Numbered from the stretch's first letter, positions 33,163 through 41,930 are shown. The stretch: DNA of 64,000 bases from PALSA-600 sp963842335 (GCA_963842335.1 CAWJGF010000010.1:310001-374000), one strand, 5' to 3'. Program-made: numbers and translations. The notes: generated by a model from the letters alone, not told the origin.

Positions 33163-34080
33163 ATGAACCGTCGCTACGGACTCATGCTGATCCTGCTCGC
33201 CCTGATCTGGGGCAGTTCGTTCATGTTCATCAAGGTCGCTGTGCGCGAACTGACTCCCGCGACGCTGATCCTCGGACGGCTTGGGCTCGCCGCGATCACA
33301 CTCGCGATCGTCGTGCCGCTGCGCGTCGGGTTGCGGACGGCGCTCGTCGAGATCCGTGCGTACTGGCCGGCCCTCGTGGTCGTCGGTCTCCTGAACACCG
33401 CAGTCCCGTTCTGGCTCCTCTCCTGGGGCGAGACCCGGATCGACTCGGGGACTGCGTCGATCATCCAGGCGTCGGTGCCAATCTTCAATGCGCTGCTCGC
33501 CTTCGCGTTCTTCTATGAGCAGCGCGTCACGGGGCGGCGGCTGGTTGGCGTCGGAGTCGGGTTCGTTGGCGTTGCGCTGCTCGTGGGCGCCCAGCCTGAG
33601 GGGAAGATCCTTGGCGCGCTCGCCGTGGTGGGCATGGCGATCTGTTACGCCATCGGCGGGTTGCTCACGCGCCGCTTCCTCGCCGAGACGCGACCGCAGG
33701 TGATCGCGCTCGGCACATCGGTGATCGCTGCGTTCGTGGTCGCGCCGTTCGGCGTGATTCAGGCGCCAGGTCACATGCCGGGGTGGAAGACGATCGCGTC
33801 GGTCATCGTGCTCGGCGTGATCGGCACCGCGGCGGCTTACCTCCTGTTCTTCACGATCATCGCCGGCGCCGGCGCCGCGTATGCCGCGCTCGTCACGTAC
33901 CTCGTGCCGCCCGTCGCCCTCGTCTACGGCGCATTCTTCCTCGACGAGAGCGTCGGAGTCGCGGCGCTCGCCGGCCTCGTGCTGATCTTCGCCGGTGTCG
34001 CGCTCGGTACCCGGAGGAAGCGAGCGGCCGGAGCGTCCGTCATGGCGCCACGTCTCGCCGCGTCCCCATCCGAGCCGTGA
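33163..34080 (+). CDS. EamA-family (DMT superfamily) transporter
   Basis: 305 residues with ten hydrophobic segments in two five-helix EamA repeats: LALIWGSSFMFIKVAV starts the first, and AVVGMAICYAIGGLLTRRFL the second. GLLNTAVPFWLLSWGETRIDSG and YLVPPVALVYGAFFLDESV are typical of the family. Probably exports or imports a small metabolite. Its TGA overlaps the next gene's GTG. Confidence 0.85.
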   Translation: MNRRYGLMLILLALIWGSSFMFIKVAVRELTPATLILGRLGLAAITLAIVVPLRVGLRTALVEIRAYWPALVVVGLLNTAVPFWLLSWGETRIDSGTASIIQASVPIFNALLAFAFFYEQRVTGRRLVGVGVGFVGVALLVGAQPEGKILGALAVVGMAICYAIGGLLTRRFLAETRPQVIALGTSVIAAFVVAPFGVIQAPGHMPGWKTIASVIVLGVIGTAAAYLLFFTIIAGAGAAYAALVTYLVPPVALVYGAFFLDESVGVAALAGLVLIFAGVALGTRRKRAAGASVMAPRLAASPSEP

Positions 34081-34583
34081 TCACCCTTCGACGCGCCACG
34101 GCTGACGATGTCGCCTGGCTCGTCGACCTCTATACGGACGACGAGACCGAGCCGTTCCTCGGCGGCCGCAACCCGCGGGACGCGGCGACGATCGGCGCCG
34201 AGGTCGAGCGCTCGCTGAACGAGCCGGCGAAGACCGGTCGGCTGATCATCGAGGTCGACGGCGAGCGTGCCGGCGTCGTTGCCTTCGACGAGACGAGCGA
34301 GGCGAATCGCATCGCACATCTCGGTGGTCTCGCGGTGCATCCTTCGTTCCGCGGCAGAGGCGTCGCCGACGAGGCGGCGCGCGCGTTTCAGCGCTACCTG
34401 ATTTACGAGCTGGGGTTCCACCGGCTCGAGCTTGCGGTCTACGGCTTCAACGATCGCGCGATCCGACACTCGGAGCGGGTGGGATACGTTCGCGAGGGCG
34501 TGAAGCGGAAGGCATACCTGCGTCACGGCGAGTGGCAGGATGCAGTCCAGTTCGCACTGCTACGTGAGGATTTGGAAGGATGA
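34077..34583 (+). CDS. GNAT family N-acetyltransferase (RimJ/RimL-like)
   Basis: 168 residues from GTG (GTGA overlap with the EamA gene). AHLGGLAVHPSFRGRGVADEA holds the acetyl-CoA loop (RGRGVA), and LGFHRLELAVYGFNDRAIRHSERVGYVREG the RimJ-like helix-strand with N-x-x-A-I. The last segment KRKAYLRHGEWQDAV is also typical. It could acetylate an amino acid, peptide or drug; the neighbouring transporter suggests a shared small molecule. Confidence 0.8.
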   Translation: MITLRRATADDVAWLVDLYTDDETEPFLGGRNPRDAATIGAEVERSLNEPAKTGRLIIEVDGERAGVVAFDETSEANRIAHLGGLAVHPSFRGRGVADEAARAFQRYLIYELGFHRLELAVYGFNDRAIRHSERVGYVREGVKRKAYLRHGEWQDAVQFALLREDLEG

Positions 34584-34587
34584 CGAG

Positions 34588-34977
34588 ATGACAGCCCGCT
34601 ATCTACACACGATGGTTCGCGTCACCGACCCGGCGAAGAGCCGTGCCTTCTACGAGGCGCTCGGGATGGAGTTCCGGCGCGAGTCGCCGATCGTCCGCAA
34701 CGGCGAGACGGAGGCGACGCTGTACTTCTTCGGGTTCCCGAGCCAGGAGGAGGAGCTCGAGCTGACGTTCAACCACGACGGCAGTACGTACGAGCTCGGC
34801 ACGGCGTACGGCCACATCGCGATCGGCGTCGACGATCTCGAGGCGACGCTCGCGCAGCTGGCCGGGCAGGGCATCGAGCCGGAGCGCGCGCCATACCAGG
34901 TGCGCGAAGGCGGCTCGTGGCTCTGCTTCGTCCGCGACCCGGACGGGTATCGCATCGAGATCATCGGAACGCCCTGA
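34588..34977 (+). CDS. Glyoxalase I-like VOC protein
   Basis: 129 residues with the GloA order of metal ligands: H7 (YLHTMVRV), E58 in the ELELTFNHDGS strand, H76 (YGHIAIGVDDLEAT) and E124 (DGYRIEIIG). DPAKSRAFYEALGMEF is the classical helix. It likely converts the hemithioacetal of methylglyoxal (with an actinobacterial thiol such as mycothiol) or a related aldehyde. It starts 4 bp after the acetyltransferase gene. Confidence 0.8.
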   Translation: MTARYLHTMVRVTDPAKSRAFYEALGMEFRRESPIVRNGETEATLYFFGFPSQEEELELTFNHDGSTYELGTAYGHIAIGVDDLEATLAQLAGQGIEPERAPYQVREGGSWLCFVRDPDGYRIEIIGTP

Positions 34978-35096
34978 CGCAACGCGACCGGCCAACCGCG
35001 CCGACGAGGAACCACACCAAAGCCGCGGCCAGCCAGAACGGCACAGGCGCTTTGTGCGCCCTCGCCGCGACTCCGCGAGCCGCCCGCCGCCGACCC

Positions 35097-35363
35097 TCAG
35101 CCGGCGTCCACCGTCACACTCGGACCGTAGGTGTCTTGGAAGCGATCAAGCACGCCTGACGAGACGAGACGCTCCCGGGCTTCGTTCGCATCGTCGAGGC
35201 TGCCGAACTCGAGGTAGATGAAGACCTCGTTCGGATCGTCGACGCTCCGGAGAACACGCTGAACCTCCGCCTTCTCGCGCGCCCGCGGCTTGTCCTGGTC
35301 GAACATCGGACGCCAGTTGTCGTAGTCGCCGGTCTGAATCCGCGTGATGATGAACGCCGCCAC
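35097..35363 (-). CDS. Dimeric alpha-beta barrel (ABM-like) small protein
   Basis: 88 residues from GTG with a good Shine-Dalgarno (GAGGAGAA). The pattern FIITRIQTGDYDNWRPMFDQ, then EVFIYLEFGSLDDANEARERL suggests the ferredoxin-like fold of antibiotic-monooxygenase/stress-response barrels. No catalytic residue can be named. Confidence 0.6.
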   Translation of the reverse strand: MAAFIITRIQTGDYDNWRPMFDQDKPRAREKAEVQRVLRSVDDPNEVFIYLEFGSLDDANEARERLVSSGVLDRFQDTYGPSVTVDAG

Positions 35364-35481
35364 GTGTTCTCCTCTCGGAACCTGCCTGGGGCTGCGAGCC
35401 TAGCCTGCCGAACCGTCGGACCCCTGAATGACAAAACGCAGCCTGCGCCGGGCCGGGCCGAGCCGGTAGCGTGCCGGCGCC

Positions 35482-35928
35482 TTGCGTCTTTACGTTGCCG
35501 GCCCGTTGTTCTCCGAAGCCGAGCGCTCGTGGCTCGACGTGCTCGCTGCGCGTCTGCGCGCGGAGGGATTCGAATGCTTCGTCCCACACGAGCACTTCCC
35601 CGAGCTTGCGGATGTCAGTGTCGAGGAGGTCTACCGGATCGACACGGACGGTCTCCGCTCGGCCAACGCGCTCGTCGCATGGCTCGACGGAGCCATGGTC
35701 GACGACGGCACCGCCTGCGAGATCGGGATGTTCGCGGAGCTCGCGCGAAGCGGAGGGGAGCACTACCGCGGCATCGTCGGGTTTGCGACCGATCTACGCC
35801 TCGAACGCCGTCGACAGCAGGACGTCGTCGGAGGCGGCGTGAATCTCTTCGTTGGCGGCGCGATCGAGTCGTGCGGCAAGATCGTACACGCAGTCGACGA
35901 CGTCGTCGCGGCACTCCGTGAGCTGTAA
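35482..35928 (+). CDS. Nucleoside 2-deoxyribosyltransferase family protein
   Basis: 148 residues from TTG. LYVAGPLFSEAERSWLD is the family's first strand and phosphate loop, and DGAMVDDGTACEIGMFAEL holds the D-x-G-T-x-x-E-x-G motif with catalytic E80. Members exchange bases on deoxynucleosides or hydrolyse nucleotides, a salvage role that fits a purine-rich neighbourhood. TAGCGT lies nine bases before the TTG. Confidence 0.8.
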   Translation: MRLYVAGPLFSEAERSWLDVLAARLRAEGFECFVPHEHFPELADVSVEEVYRIDTDGLRSANALVAWLDGAMVDDGTACEIGMFAELARSGGEHYRGIVGFATDLRLERRRQQDVVGGGVNLFVGGAIESCGKIVHAVDDVVAALREL

Positions 35929-36000
35929 GAAGTTCTCACTGAATGACGTTCGTCGATCCGAGCGGGCCTGGCGACACAACGTTCATTCGGTGAGAGCTTC
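35929..36000. repeat. 23-bp imperfect inverted repeat
   Basis: gaagttctcactgaatgacg at 35929 (arm to 35950) is complementary to 35978-36000 apart from two mismatches and one bulge, around a 27-base loop. It starts right after the TAA of the deoxyribosyltransferase gene. It could be a terminator-like stem, an attenuator or a tiny mobile-element relic. Confidence 0.55.
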
Positions 36001-36051
36001 TAGGCCCACTGCTACGCCTCCTGTCAACGGCAGTGCTAGCGTGGCCGATCG

Positions 36052-36387
36052 ATGACGGATCCTGTCTCGTGGTTGCAGATCGCCCAGGGCTGGAATGTGG
36101 TCGCTTCCGATGGCGTGACCATCGGGACGGTTGCGCAGGTCGAAGGCGATAAGCAGAGCGACATCTTCGACGGCCTGGCCGTCCAGTTGACGCAACCGGG
36201 ACAGCTTCGGTATCTGCCGGGCGAGCAGGTCGGGATGATCTATCCCGGCGAGGTGAGCCTGAAGACCGCCTCCGGCGACCTCGGCACTCTCGAGCCGTTT
36301 CAAGCCCCGCCGCCCGAGACGAAATGGCTTCCGGGCAAGGCGTCGCTCTCGAGCCGAATGTCGAAGTGGTTCCGCGGCGGACGCTGA
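36052..36387 (+). CDS. PRC-barrel / DUF2171-like protein
   Basis: 111 residues. WNVVASDGVTIGTVAQVEGD is the PRC-barrel opening, and LRYLPGEQVGMIYPGEVSL closes the barrel. The C-terminal 25 residues are basic (SSRMSKWFRGGR). PRC-barrel proteins bind RNA, ribosomes or light-harvesting complexes; the role here is unknown. TAGCGT lies nine bases before the ATG. Confidence 0.6.
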   Translation: MTDPVSWLQIAQGWNVVASDGVTIGTVAQVEGDKQSDIFDGLAVQLTQPGQLRYLPGEQVGMIYPGEVSLKTASGDLGTLEPFQAPPPETKWLPGKASLSSRMSKWFRGGR

Positions 36388-36411
36388 GGAGGCGAGGGCT
36401 AGGCTCTCAAC

Positions 36412-36621
36412 ATGCTCCGTGGTATCTGGGATCGGCTTGTCGGCCGGGAGCGGGGCAGAGCCGCGGCGAACGAAGCCGAGCGAGAGCAGATGAGCCCGGC
36501 TGAGCGACACGTCACTGGAGAGAGCATCGAGGACTTCCAGGCAGACGAGTTCGTCGGCGAGCATCTCGGAGGGATCGAGCCCGAACAGCGCCTGGGCGAG
36601 GACGACCCTCCCCGCGACTGA
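36412..36621 (+). CDS. Small conserved hypothetical protein
   Basis: 69 residues: a basic N-terminus (LRGIWDRLVGRERGR) followed by acidic helices (EQMSPAERHVTGESIEDFQA, DEFVGEHLGGIEPEQRL). The ATG follows TAGGCT by six bases, which supports that it is a real gene. No family name is known to me, and the next gene starts 7 bp later. Confidence 0.55.
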   Translation: MLRGIWDRLVGRERGRAAANEAEREQMSPAERHVTGESIEDFQADEFVGEHLGGIEPEQRLGEDDPPRD

Positions 36622-36628
36622 GGGCGCA

Positions 36629-37948
36629 ATGCTTGACCGGGACGAGTTCAAGTACGCGAAGAGCGGGGATGTTTCGATTGCTTACGCGGTCACAGGGAGC
36701 GGGCCGCGCAATCTCGTTTTCGTCCACGGGTTCGTCAGCAACATCGAGATCGAGCGGGAGACGCCGGAGCCGAGGTTGCTCCACGATCGGCTTGCAGGGT
36801 TCTCGCGCCTGATCACATTCGACAAGCGAGGGACCGGTCTCTCCGACCGCCTGCGTGAGCCTGCGACCTTGGAGGCTCGGATGGACGACCTGCGTGCGGT
36901 GCTCGACGCGACCGAGGTCGACCGCGCGGTCCTGTTCGGAACCGCTGAGGCCGCGGCGATGTGCATGCTCTTCGCCGCCACCTATCCGGACCGAACGCTC
37001 GGGCTCGCGCTCTTCGGTCCGTTCGCACGAGGAACGTGGGCCCCGGAATATCCGTGGGGCTCGACGGTCGAGGAATGGCGACACGACATCGACGAGACGA
37101 CGAGTGCCTGGGGAACGTACGCAGCCGCCGAACGGTGGACCCGCCAGAACGCCGCCTCACACGCAGATGACCCTCAGTTCATCGCCGCGCTTGCGCGACG
37201 TTGGCGGCTCTCCGCCAGCCCGGGTGCGGTCGCTACCACTCTGCGGATGATGGCCGACGTCGACGTTCGAGACATCCTCGGCGCGATCCGCGTGCCCACG
37301 CTTCTGTTTCATTCGCCCACAGATCGTGACGAGGCGTCGTACATCGCGTCGCGCATCTCGGGCGCCCGGCGCTTCGAGCTGGCTCGGCCGGGCGGTGTCT
37401 ACTTCCAGCAGGAGCTCGCACCAGAGCTCGAGAGCTTCGTGAGCACCCTTGGCATCGAGGAGCCCGACACGGTTCTCGCCACGGTCCTCTTCACCGACAT
37501 CGTCGGTTCCACGGCGATGCTGGCCCGAGTCGGTGATGTGCGTTGGCGGGAACTGGTCGAACGCCACCACGCGCTCGTCCGCCAGCAGTTGGGCCGCTTC
37601 CGCGGACGCGAGATCGACACGGCCGGCGATGGCTTCTTCGCCACCTTTGACGGGCCGATCCGAGCCATCCGCTGCGCTCAGGCGATCACGAACGGCGTGG
37701 GCGAGCTCGGGCTCGAGATCCGCGCCGGCCTCCACACCGGCGAGTGCCAGGTCGTCGACGAGAAGATCGCCGGGATCGCGGTCAACATCGGCGCACGCGT
37801 TGCGGCCCAAGCCGGCCCGGGCGAGATCTTGGTCTCCTCAACGGTCAAAGACCTCGTCGCGGGGTCGGGGTTGCAGTTCGAGGAACGCGGCCAAGCCACG
37901 CTGAAGGGCGTGCCCGGCGAGTGGCAGCTTCACGCCGTCGCCCCGTAG
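36629..37948 (+). CDS. Alpha/beta-hydrolase-like domain fused to a class III nucleotide cyclase domain
   Basis: 439 residues. Residues 1-270 are an alpha/beta hydrolase (FVHGFVSN oxyanion loop, FDKRGTGLSD), but the nucleophile elbow reads GTAEA (A106) where GxSxG is expected. Residues 280-439 are a cyclase homology domain: VLFTDIVGSTAML with metal Asp, then GREIDTAGDGFFATF with the second Asp, and LEIRAGLHTGEC. The substrate lysine position (K-x-x-GD) appears as D-T-A-GD. This architecture is common in actinobacteria. It would make a cyclic nucleotide in response to something the hydrolase-like part binds, if active. Confidence 0.8.
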   Translation: MLDRDEFKYAKSGDVSIAYAVTGSGPRNLVFVHGFVSNIEIERETPEPRLLHDRLAGFSRLITFDKRGTGLSDRLREPATLEARMDDLRAVLDATEVDRAVLFGTAEAAAMCMLFAATYPDRTLGLALFGPFARGTWAPEYPWGSTVEEWRHDIDETTSAWGTYAAAERWTRQNAASHADDPQFIAALARRWRLSASPGAVATTLRMMADVDVRDILGAIRVPTLLFHSPTDRDEASYIASRISGARRFELARPGGVYFQQELAPELESFVSTLGIEEPDTVLATVLFTDIVGSTAMLARVGDVRWRELVERHHALVRQQLGRFRGREIDTAGDGFFATFDGPIRAIRCAQAITNGVGELGLEIRAGLHTGECQVVDEKIAGIAVNIGARVAAQAGPGEILVSSTVKDLVAGSGLQFEERGQATLKGVPGEWQLHAVAP

Positions 37949-37951
37949 TTC

Positions 37952-39661
37952 TCAGGCGGCCGACGTTGGAGCCTCAGCCACGGGTGTGAGTTGCCGGCGG
38001 TCGTCTGCGAAGAGGGTGTGAACGACTTGAATGGCGATCGCGCCTTCTCCGGCTGCGGAGGCAACGCGCTTGACGGAGCCATGCCGGACATCTCCGGCCG
38101 CGAGTACCCCGGGCAGGCTGGTTTCCAGTGAGAGCGGGCGCCGCTCCAGCGGCCATGGGTGGTCGCTCGGGATATCCGCGCCCGTGAGCAGGAACCCGTG
38201 GGCGTCTCTTGCCATCGCAGGGGACAGCCAGTCACTGTGGGGGCGGGCACCGATCAACACGAACAGCGCGTCGGCCGCGAGCGTCGTTTCCTCGCCGGTG
38301 TCGTTCTCGCGCAGGACCAGTTGCTCGAGGCGGCTCTCGCCTCCTCCCCCGACCACCTCTGTACCTGTCCGTACCTGCACGTTCGGCGTCGCCTCGATTG
38401 CTTGCACGAGGTAGTGCGACATCCCTGCCTCGAGCGACTGGGCGCGAACCACGAGCGTGACGCATCCGGCGTAGCGCGCCAGGTGCAGGGCTGCTTGGCC
38501 TGCGGAGTTCCCGCCCCCGGCGACGAACGTTGCTTTTCCGCTCAGGGCAGGTGCTTCCGAGACGGGGCCGCCGTAGAAGACGCCCGCGCTCTGTAAGGCC
38601 TCCAACGAGGGCGCACCCAGGCGGCGGTAGCTGGCGCCGGTGGCGAGGATCACCGAGCGTGCAGTGACGCGCCGCCCGTCTTCGATCGACACATTCAGCC
38701 GGTCATCGGAGCGAGCGATGACCGTCGCGCGATGCATGAAGAGGAAGTTGGCTCCGAAGGCCAATGCCTGTTCATACGCCTGCTCGGCGAGCCGGCTGCC
38801 GCTGACGCCCTTCGGGAACCCGAGGTAATTGCGGATCAGCGAGCTTGACCTGGCCTGCCCGCCGATCCCGCCTTCGTCGATGACGAGCATTCGCAGTCCT
38901 TCGGAGGCGCCGTAGACAGCCGCCGACAAGCCGGCCGGCCCCGAGCCGACAACCACGACGTCGAAGGCGAGCTCCTCGAGGCCCGAGGGAGCACCTGCAG
39001 CCTCCGCGATCTCGATGTTCGTGGGATCGGCCAGGACGCGCCCGTCGGGAAGCAACATGAGCGGGAGCCTCGCTTCCCCGCCCGCCCGCGCGAGTAGCTC
39101 GCGACCCCGATCTGAATCGGCCAGACAGAAGGAGTGGGGGACCACGCACCGCTCGAAGACCTCCCTCAACTCGGAGGCTCTACCCGACCACGTCTCGCCG
39201 ACGATATGAACGGTCTGAGGAACCAGGCGTCGATCCCTGGCCCACTCCAGCAGGAAACTCGACACTGCTTCGTGAAATACCTCGTCGCGTGCAGCCGCCG
39301 GTTGGGGCACGTAATAGTCGATGCGTCCCAGGGCCATTGCGCCGCGGATCGCCTCCGCAGTCGACATGTCCGCCCACGCGTCCGCCGGCACCAGCATCGC
39401 CCGCTTGGCGTGCGGATGGAACTGACGCGCCTGCTCGAGGAACGCACTCTCGTCTGGACGCGAGAACGACTGCCCGGCGAGGATCAGAGCGACCTGCTCG
39501 CCGCCGTCCGCAAGCTCCCGTAGGACTCGGGAAGCCTCGCCCGCATCCGCCAACGCGAGCACGCGATATTCCCGGGCGTATCGTTGGACGAGTTGGGCCT
39601 CGACGTCTTTGAGAGCGCCTGGGTCCCCGTCGACGGCCAACAGAACAGGGACGCTCGTCAT
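37952..39661 (-). CDS. Receiver-like + thioredoxin-like + thioredoxin-reductase-like fusion
   Basis: 569 residues. About 1-140 resembles a response-regulator receiver (LLAVDGDPGALKDVEAQLVQ, then LILAGQSFSRPDESAF). Residues 150-225 look thioredoxin-like without a C-x-x-C. From 230 on it is a TrxR-type flavoprotein: DVVVVGSGPAGLSAAVYGAS, GGIGGQARSS, ILATGASYRRLG, FVAGGGNSAGQAALHL (NADPH motif), VLAAGDVRHGS. The TrxR redox C-A-T-C is replaced by QSAGVFYGG, so it cannot act as a normal thioredoxin reductase. TAGGGT lies six bases before the ATG. Confidence 0.8.
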   Translation of the reverse strand: MTSVPVLLAVDGDPGALKDVEAQLVQRYAREYRVLALADAGEASRVLRELADGGEQVALILAGQSFSRPDESAFLEQARQFHPHAKRAMLVPADAWADMSTAEAIRGAMALGRIDYYVPQPAAARDEVFHEAVSSFLLEWARDRRLVPQTVHIVGETWSGRASELREVFERCVVPHSFCLADSDRGRELLARAGGEARLPLMLLPDGRVLADPTNIEIAEAAGAPSGLEELAFDVVVVGSGPAGLSAAVYGASEGLRMLVIDEGGIGGQARSSSLIRNYLGFPKGVSGSRLAEQAYEQALAFGANFLFMHRATVIARSDDRLNVSIEDGRRVTARSVILATGASYRRLGAPSLEALQSAGVFYGGPVSEAPALSGKATFVAGGGNSAGQAALHLARYAGCVTLVVRAQSLEAGMSHYLVQAIEATPNVQVRTGTEVVGGGGESRLEQLVLRENDTGEETTLAADALFVLIGARPHSDWLSPAMARDAHGFLLTGADIPSDHPWPLERRPLSLETSLPGVLAAGDVRHGSVKRVASAAGEGAIAIQVVHTLFADDRRQLTPVAEAPTSAA

Positions 39662-39804
39662 CCACGAACCCTATCGCGCGGCTCCGCCGTGAGACCGGCG
39701 CGCGACCGCGGCCTTGCCGCGTGACGAAGAGAGATCAGGTGGTGCGCTCGCAACGGTTACGATCGATGATTCCCAATGACGAGCGCTGCACGGAGGTGAT
39801 TCGG

Positions 39805-40440
39805 ATGAACGACAACCCGAACTGGCAAGTCGCCCGGCTCGATGAGATCGAGCGGCGCGGCAGAAGTATCCCCGTACGCGAGCACCTCGGGATCCACGCG
39901 TTCGGTGTCAACGCCTTCACGCCCGGCGAAGACGGCCTGCTGATCAACGAGCACGACGAGGCCGGGGGGCAGGAAGAGCTGTACGTCGTGCTCGACGGGC
40001 AGGCGACCTTCGAGATCGACGGCGAGACGCTCGAGGCGCCCGCAGGGACACTGGTGTACGTCCGGCCGGAGGCGCGGCGGAAGGCGACCGGCGACGGAAC
40101 GATCCTCGCCCTCGGCGGGACTGTTGGCGAGGCGTACCAGGCGCTCGACTGGGGTGAGGCCTGGCCGTTCCATACGGAGTCTCTGACCGCCTACGGCGAG
40201 CAGCGCTACGGCGATGCGCTCCAAGCGGTGCGCGGCGGCCTCGAGCACACGCCGGACCACCCAGGGCTCAATTACAACTACGCGTGCTTCGCGACGCTCG
40301 CGGGCGAGACCGGCGACGAAACGTTCGACCACCTCCACCGGTCCGTCGAGCTCTTCCCGCCGTTCCGCGAGCAAGCGCGTGCGGACGACGACTTCGCCGC
40401 CGTTCGCGAGGACCCACGATTCGAGCAAGCCCTCAGCTGA
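39805..40440 (+). CDS. Cupin domain plus TPR-like repeat protein
   Basis: 211 residues from the ATG at 39805, chosen for the GGAGGT eight bases before it. A cupin barrel (EELYVVLDGQATFEIDGETL, then APAGTLVYVRPEARRKATGD) is followed by a helical repeat part (AYGEQRYGDALQAVRGGL, PGLNYNYACFATLAG) resembling TPRs. The metal histidines of cupin motif 1 are not both present (LINEHDEAGGQEELY has one). Function unknown. Confidence 0.7.
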   Translation: MNDNPNWQVARLDEIERRGRSIPVREHLGIHAFGVNAFTPGEDGLLINEHDEAGGQEELYVVLDGQATFEIDGETLEAPAGTLVYVRPEARRKATGDGTILALGGTVGEAYQALDWGEAWPFHTESLTAYGEQRYGDALQAVRGGLEHTPDHPGLNYNYACFATLAGETGDETFDHLHRSVELFPPFREQARADDDFAAVREDPRFEQALS

Positions 40441-40459
40441 GCGCACGAGCCATCTCGAT

Positions 40460-40492
40460 GGCACGCGGACACTGCTCGCCGGTCCGCGTGCC
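40460..40492 (+). terminator. Hairpin after the cupin gene
   Basis: ggcacgcggac (40460-40470) pairs with gtccgcgtgcc (40482-40492) over an 11-base loop, 20 bp after the cupin stop. No U-tract follows. Confidence 0.5.
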
Positions 40493-40564
40493 GTCGGGGT
40501 GATGTAGCCGCCTGTGCGCGCCGTCGTTTCCGCGCGCCTTCGTCTCTGCGCCTAGGCTTCGGTG

Positions 40565-40849
40565 ATGCAGCGCTGGGAGTACAAGGTCGTCGCTCTGCGG
40601 GGCCGCTACACCGAGACCTTGAACGAGTACGGCCGCGAGGGCTGGGAGCTCGTCAGCGTTGCGTCGGATGTCCGCGCGGATCCGCCGGCTCCGGCGCCCG
40701 GCCGAACGGTGCCGGTGCCCCGTGCGTTCGGACGGCTGGAGGACGCGGCGGCGAAGTTGAACAAGCTCGGCGAGTCGACGGAGCCGACGCCAAGTGCGCC
40801 GCCGAACAACCTCATCTGGGTTCTGCGCCGGCCTCTGAGCGAGGATTGA
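40565..40849 (+). CDS. DUF4177-like small protein
   Basis: 94 residues beginning QRWEYKVVALRGRYTETLNE, with YGREGWELVSV, the hallmark of DUF4177 (W-E-Y-K-V...L-N-x-x-G-x-x-G-W-E-L-V). A proline-rich middle is followed by IWVLRRPL. The ATG at 40565 follows TAGGCT by exactly six bases and is preferred to the GTG just before it. Confidence 0.7.
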   Translation: MQRWEYKVVALRGRYTETLNEYGREGWELVSVASDVRADPPAPAPGRTVPVPRAFGRLEDAAAKLNKLGESTEPTPSAPPNNLIWVLRRPLSED

Positions 40850-40869
40850 CCGGCGGCTGGTCTGCTCCG

Positions 40870-41493
40870 ATGAGCCTGCTTCCCTTCCTGGCGGTCTCGG
40901 CGGTGGTGATCATCGCGCCCGGGCCTGACATGGCGCTGGTGGGCCGGAACGCGCTGTTCGCGGGACGCCGCGCGGGGGTCTACACGACCATCGGGGTCGT
41001 GCTAGGCCTCGCAGTGTGGTCGCTGGCGGCGAGCATCGGCGTCGCGGCGCTGCTGCGGAGGTCCGAGCCCGCGTTCGTCGCGTTGAAGATCGTGGGAGCG
41101 GCGTACCTCGTCTGGCTCGGCCTCCAGGCGTTGCGTGTCGCCTGGAGAGGGCACGCGCAGGAGGCGACGGCCGCGCTCGCCGGTTCAGCGCGGCGCCGGC
41201 CGCGACGTGCCCTCCGTCAGGGGTTCCTCAGCAACCTCGCCAACCCGAAGATCGCCGTCTTCTTCACGAGCTTCCTGCCGCAGTTCGCCGCGTCGGACGC
41301 GAGCTTCGTTGCGCTGCTCTCGCTCGGCCTCGTGTTCTGTCTCATGACGCTCGTCTGGCTGGCCGGCTACGGCATGTTCGTCGCCAAGGCGGGAGACGTG
41401 TTGCGTCGTCCCGCGATCCGGCGCGTCATGGAGGGTGTCACCGGAACCGTCCTGATCGCTTTCGGCGTCCGAGTCGTCACCGCGGATCGCTGA
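40870..41493 (+). CDS. LysE/RhtB-family amino-acid exporter
   Basis: 207 residues with six hydrophobic segments. PGPDMALVGRNALFAGRRAG is the signature loop of the LysE family, and QGFLSNLANPKIAVFFTSFLPQF the second hallmark. Likely exports an amino acid or its analogue. It overlaps or abuts the DUF4177 gene. Confidence 0.85.
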   Translation: MSLLPFLAVSAVVIIAPGPDMALVGRNALFAGRRAGVYTTIGVVLGLAVWSLAASIGVAALLRRSEPAFVALKIVGAAYLVWLGLQALRVAWRGHAQEATAALAGSARRRPRRALRQGFLSNLANPKIAVFFTSFLPQFAASDASFVALLSLGLVFCLMTLVWLAGYGMFVAKAGDVLRRPAIRRVMEGVTGTVLIAFGVRVVTADR

Positions 41494-41498
41494 CGCAG

Positions 41499-41930
41499 CT
41501 ACGCAGGCGCGACGAGCTCGCCGCCCCAATCCTCCGGGGCCACGTCGTCGAGCGTCTCGGAGAAGGTCCACTGGTGACCGGCGAAATCCTCGGCGGCGTA
41601 TTGACGTTCTCCGTATTCAAAGTCGATCGGCTCCATCAAAATGCGCGCGCCACGGAGCCGCGCCCGCTCGCAGTGAGCGTTCACGTCCTCGACCCGCACG
41701 GTCACCGAGTGTGTGACCTCACCCGCTCGCGGTGGCCGGCGGTCGTGCCGCACATCGCCGATGATCACTGCGCCATCGCCGACGCTGAGCTGAGAGCGGT
41801 GGTTCTCGCCGATTCGCACACGCTCCGTGAATCCGAATGCTGCCGCGAGCCAAGCGACGGCTTCGCGCACGTCCGGGTAGATCAGGACAGGAATGACAGT
41901 GGCCGAAGGAAGGCTGCGGTTCGATTTCAC
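41499..41930 (-). CDS. PhnB/glyoxalase-like VOC protein
   Basis: 143 residues. VIPVLIYPDVREAVAWLAAAFGF, HSVTVRVEDVNAHCERARLRGARIL and GERQYAAEDFAGHQWTFSET are the three landmark parts of PhnB-like VOC proteins. The C-terminal W-T-F-S-E-T is typical. Substrate unknown. Convergent with the LysE gene, with five bases between stops. Confidence 0.75.
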   Translation of the reverse strand: MKSNRSLPSATVIPVLIYPDVREAVAWLAAAFGFTERVRIGENHRSQLSVGDGAVIIGDVRHDRRPPRAGEVTHSVTVRVEDVNAHCERARLRGARILMEPIDFEYGERQYAAEDFAGHQWTFSETLDDVAPEDWGGELVAPA

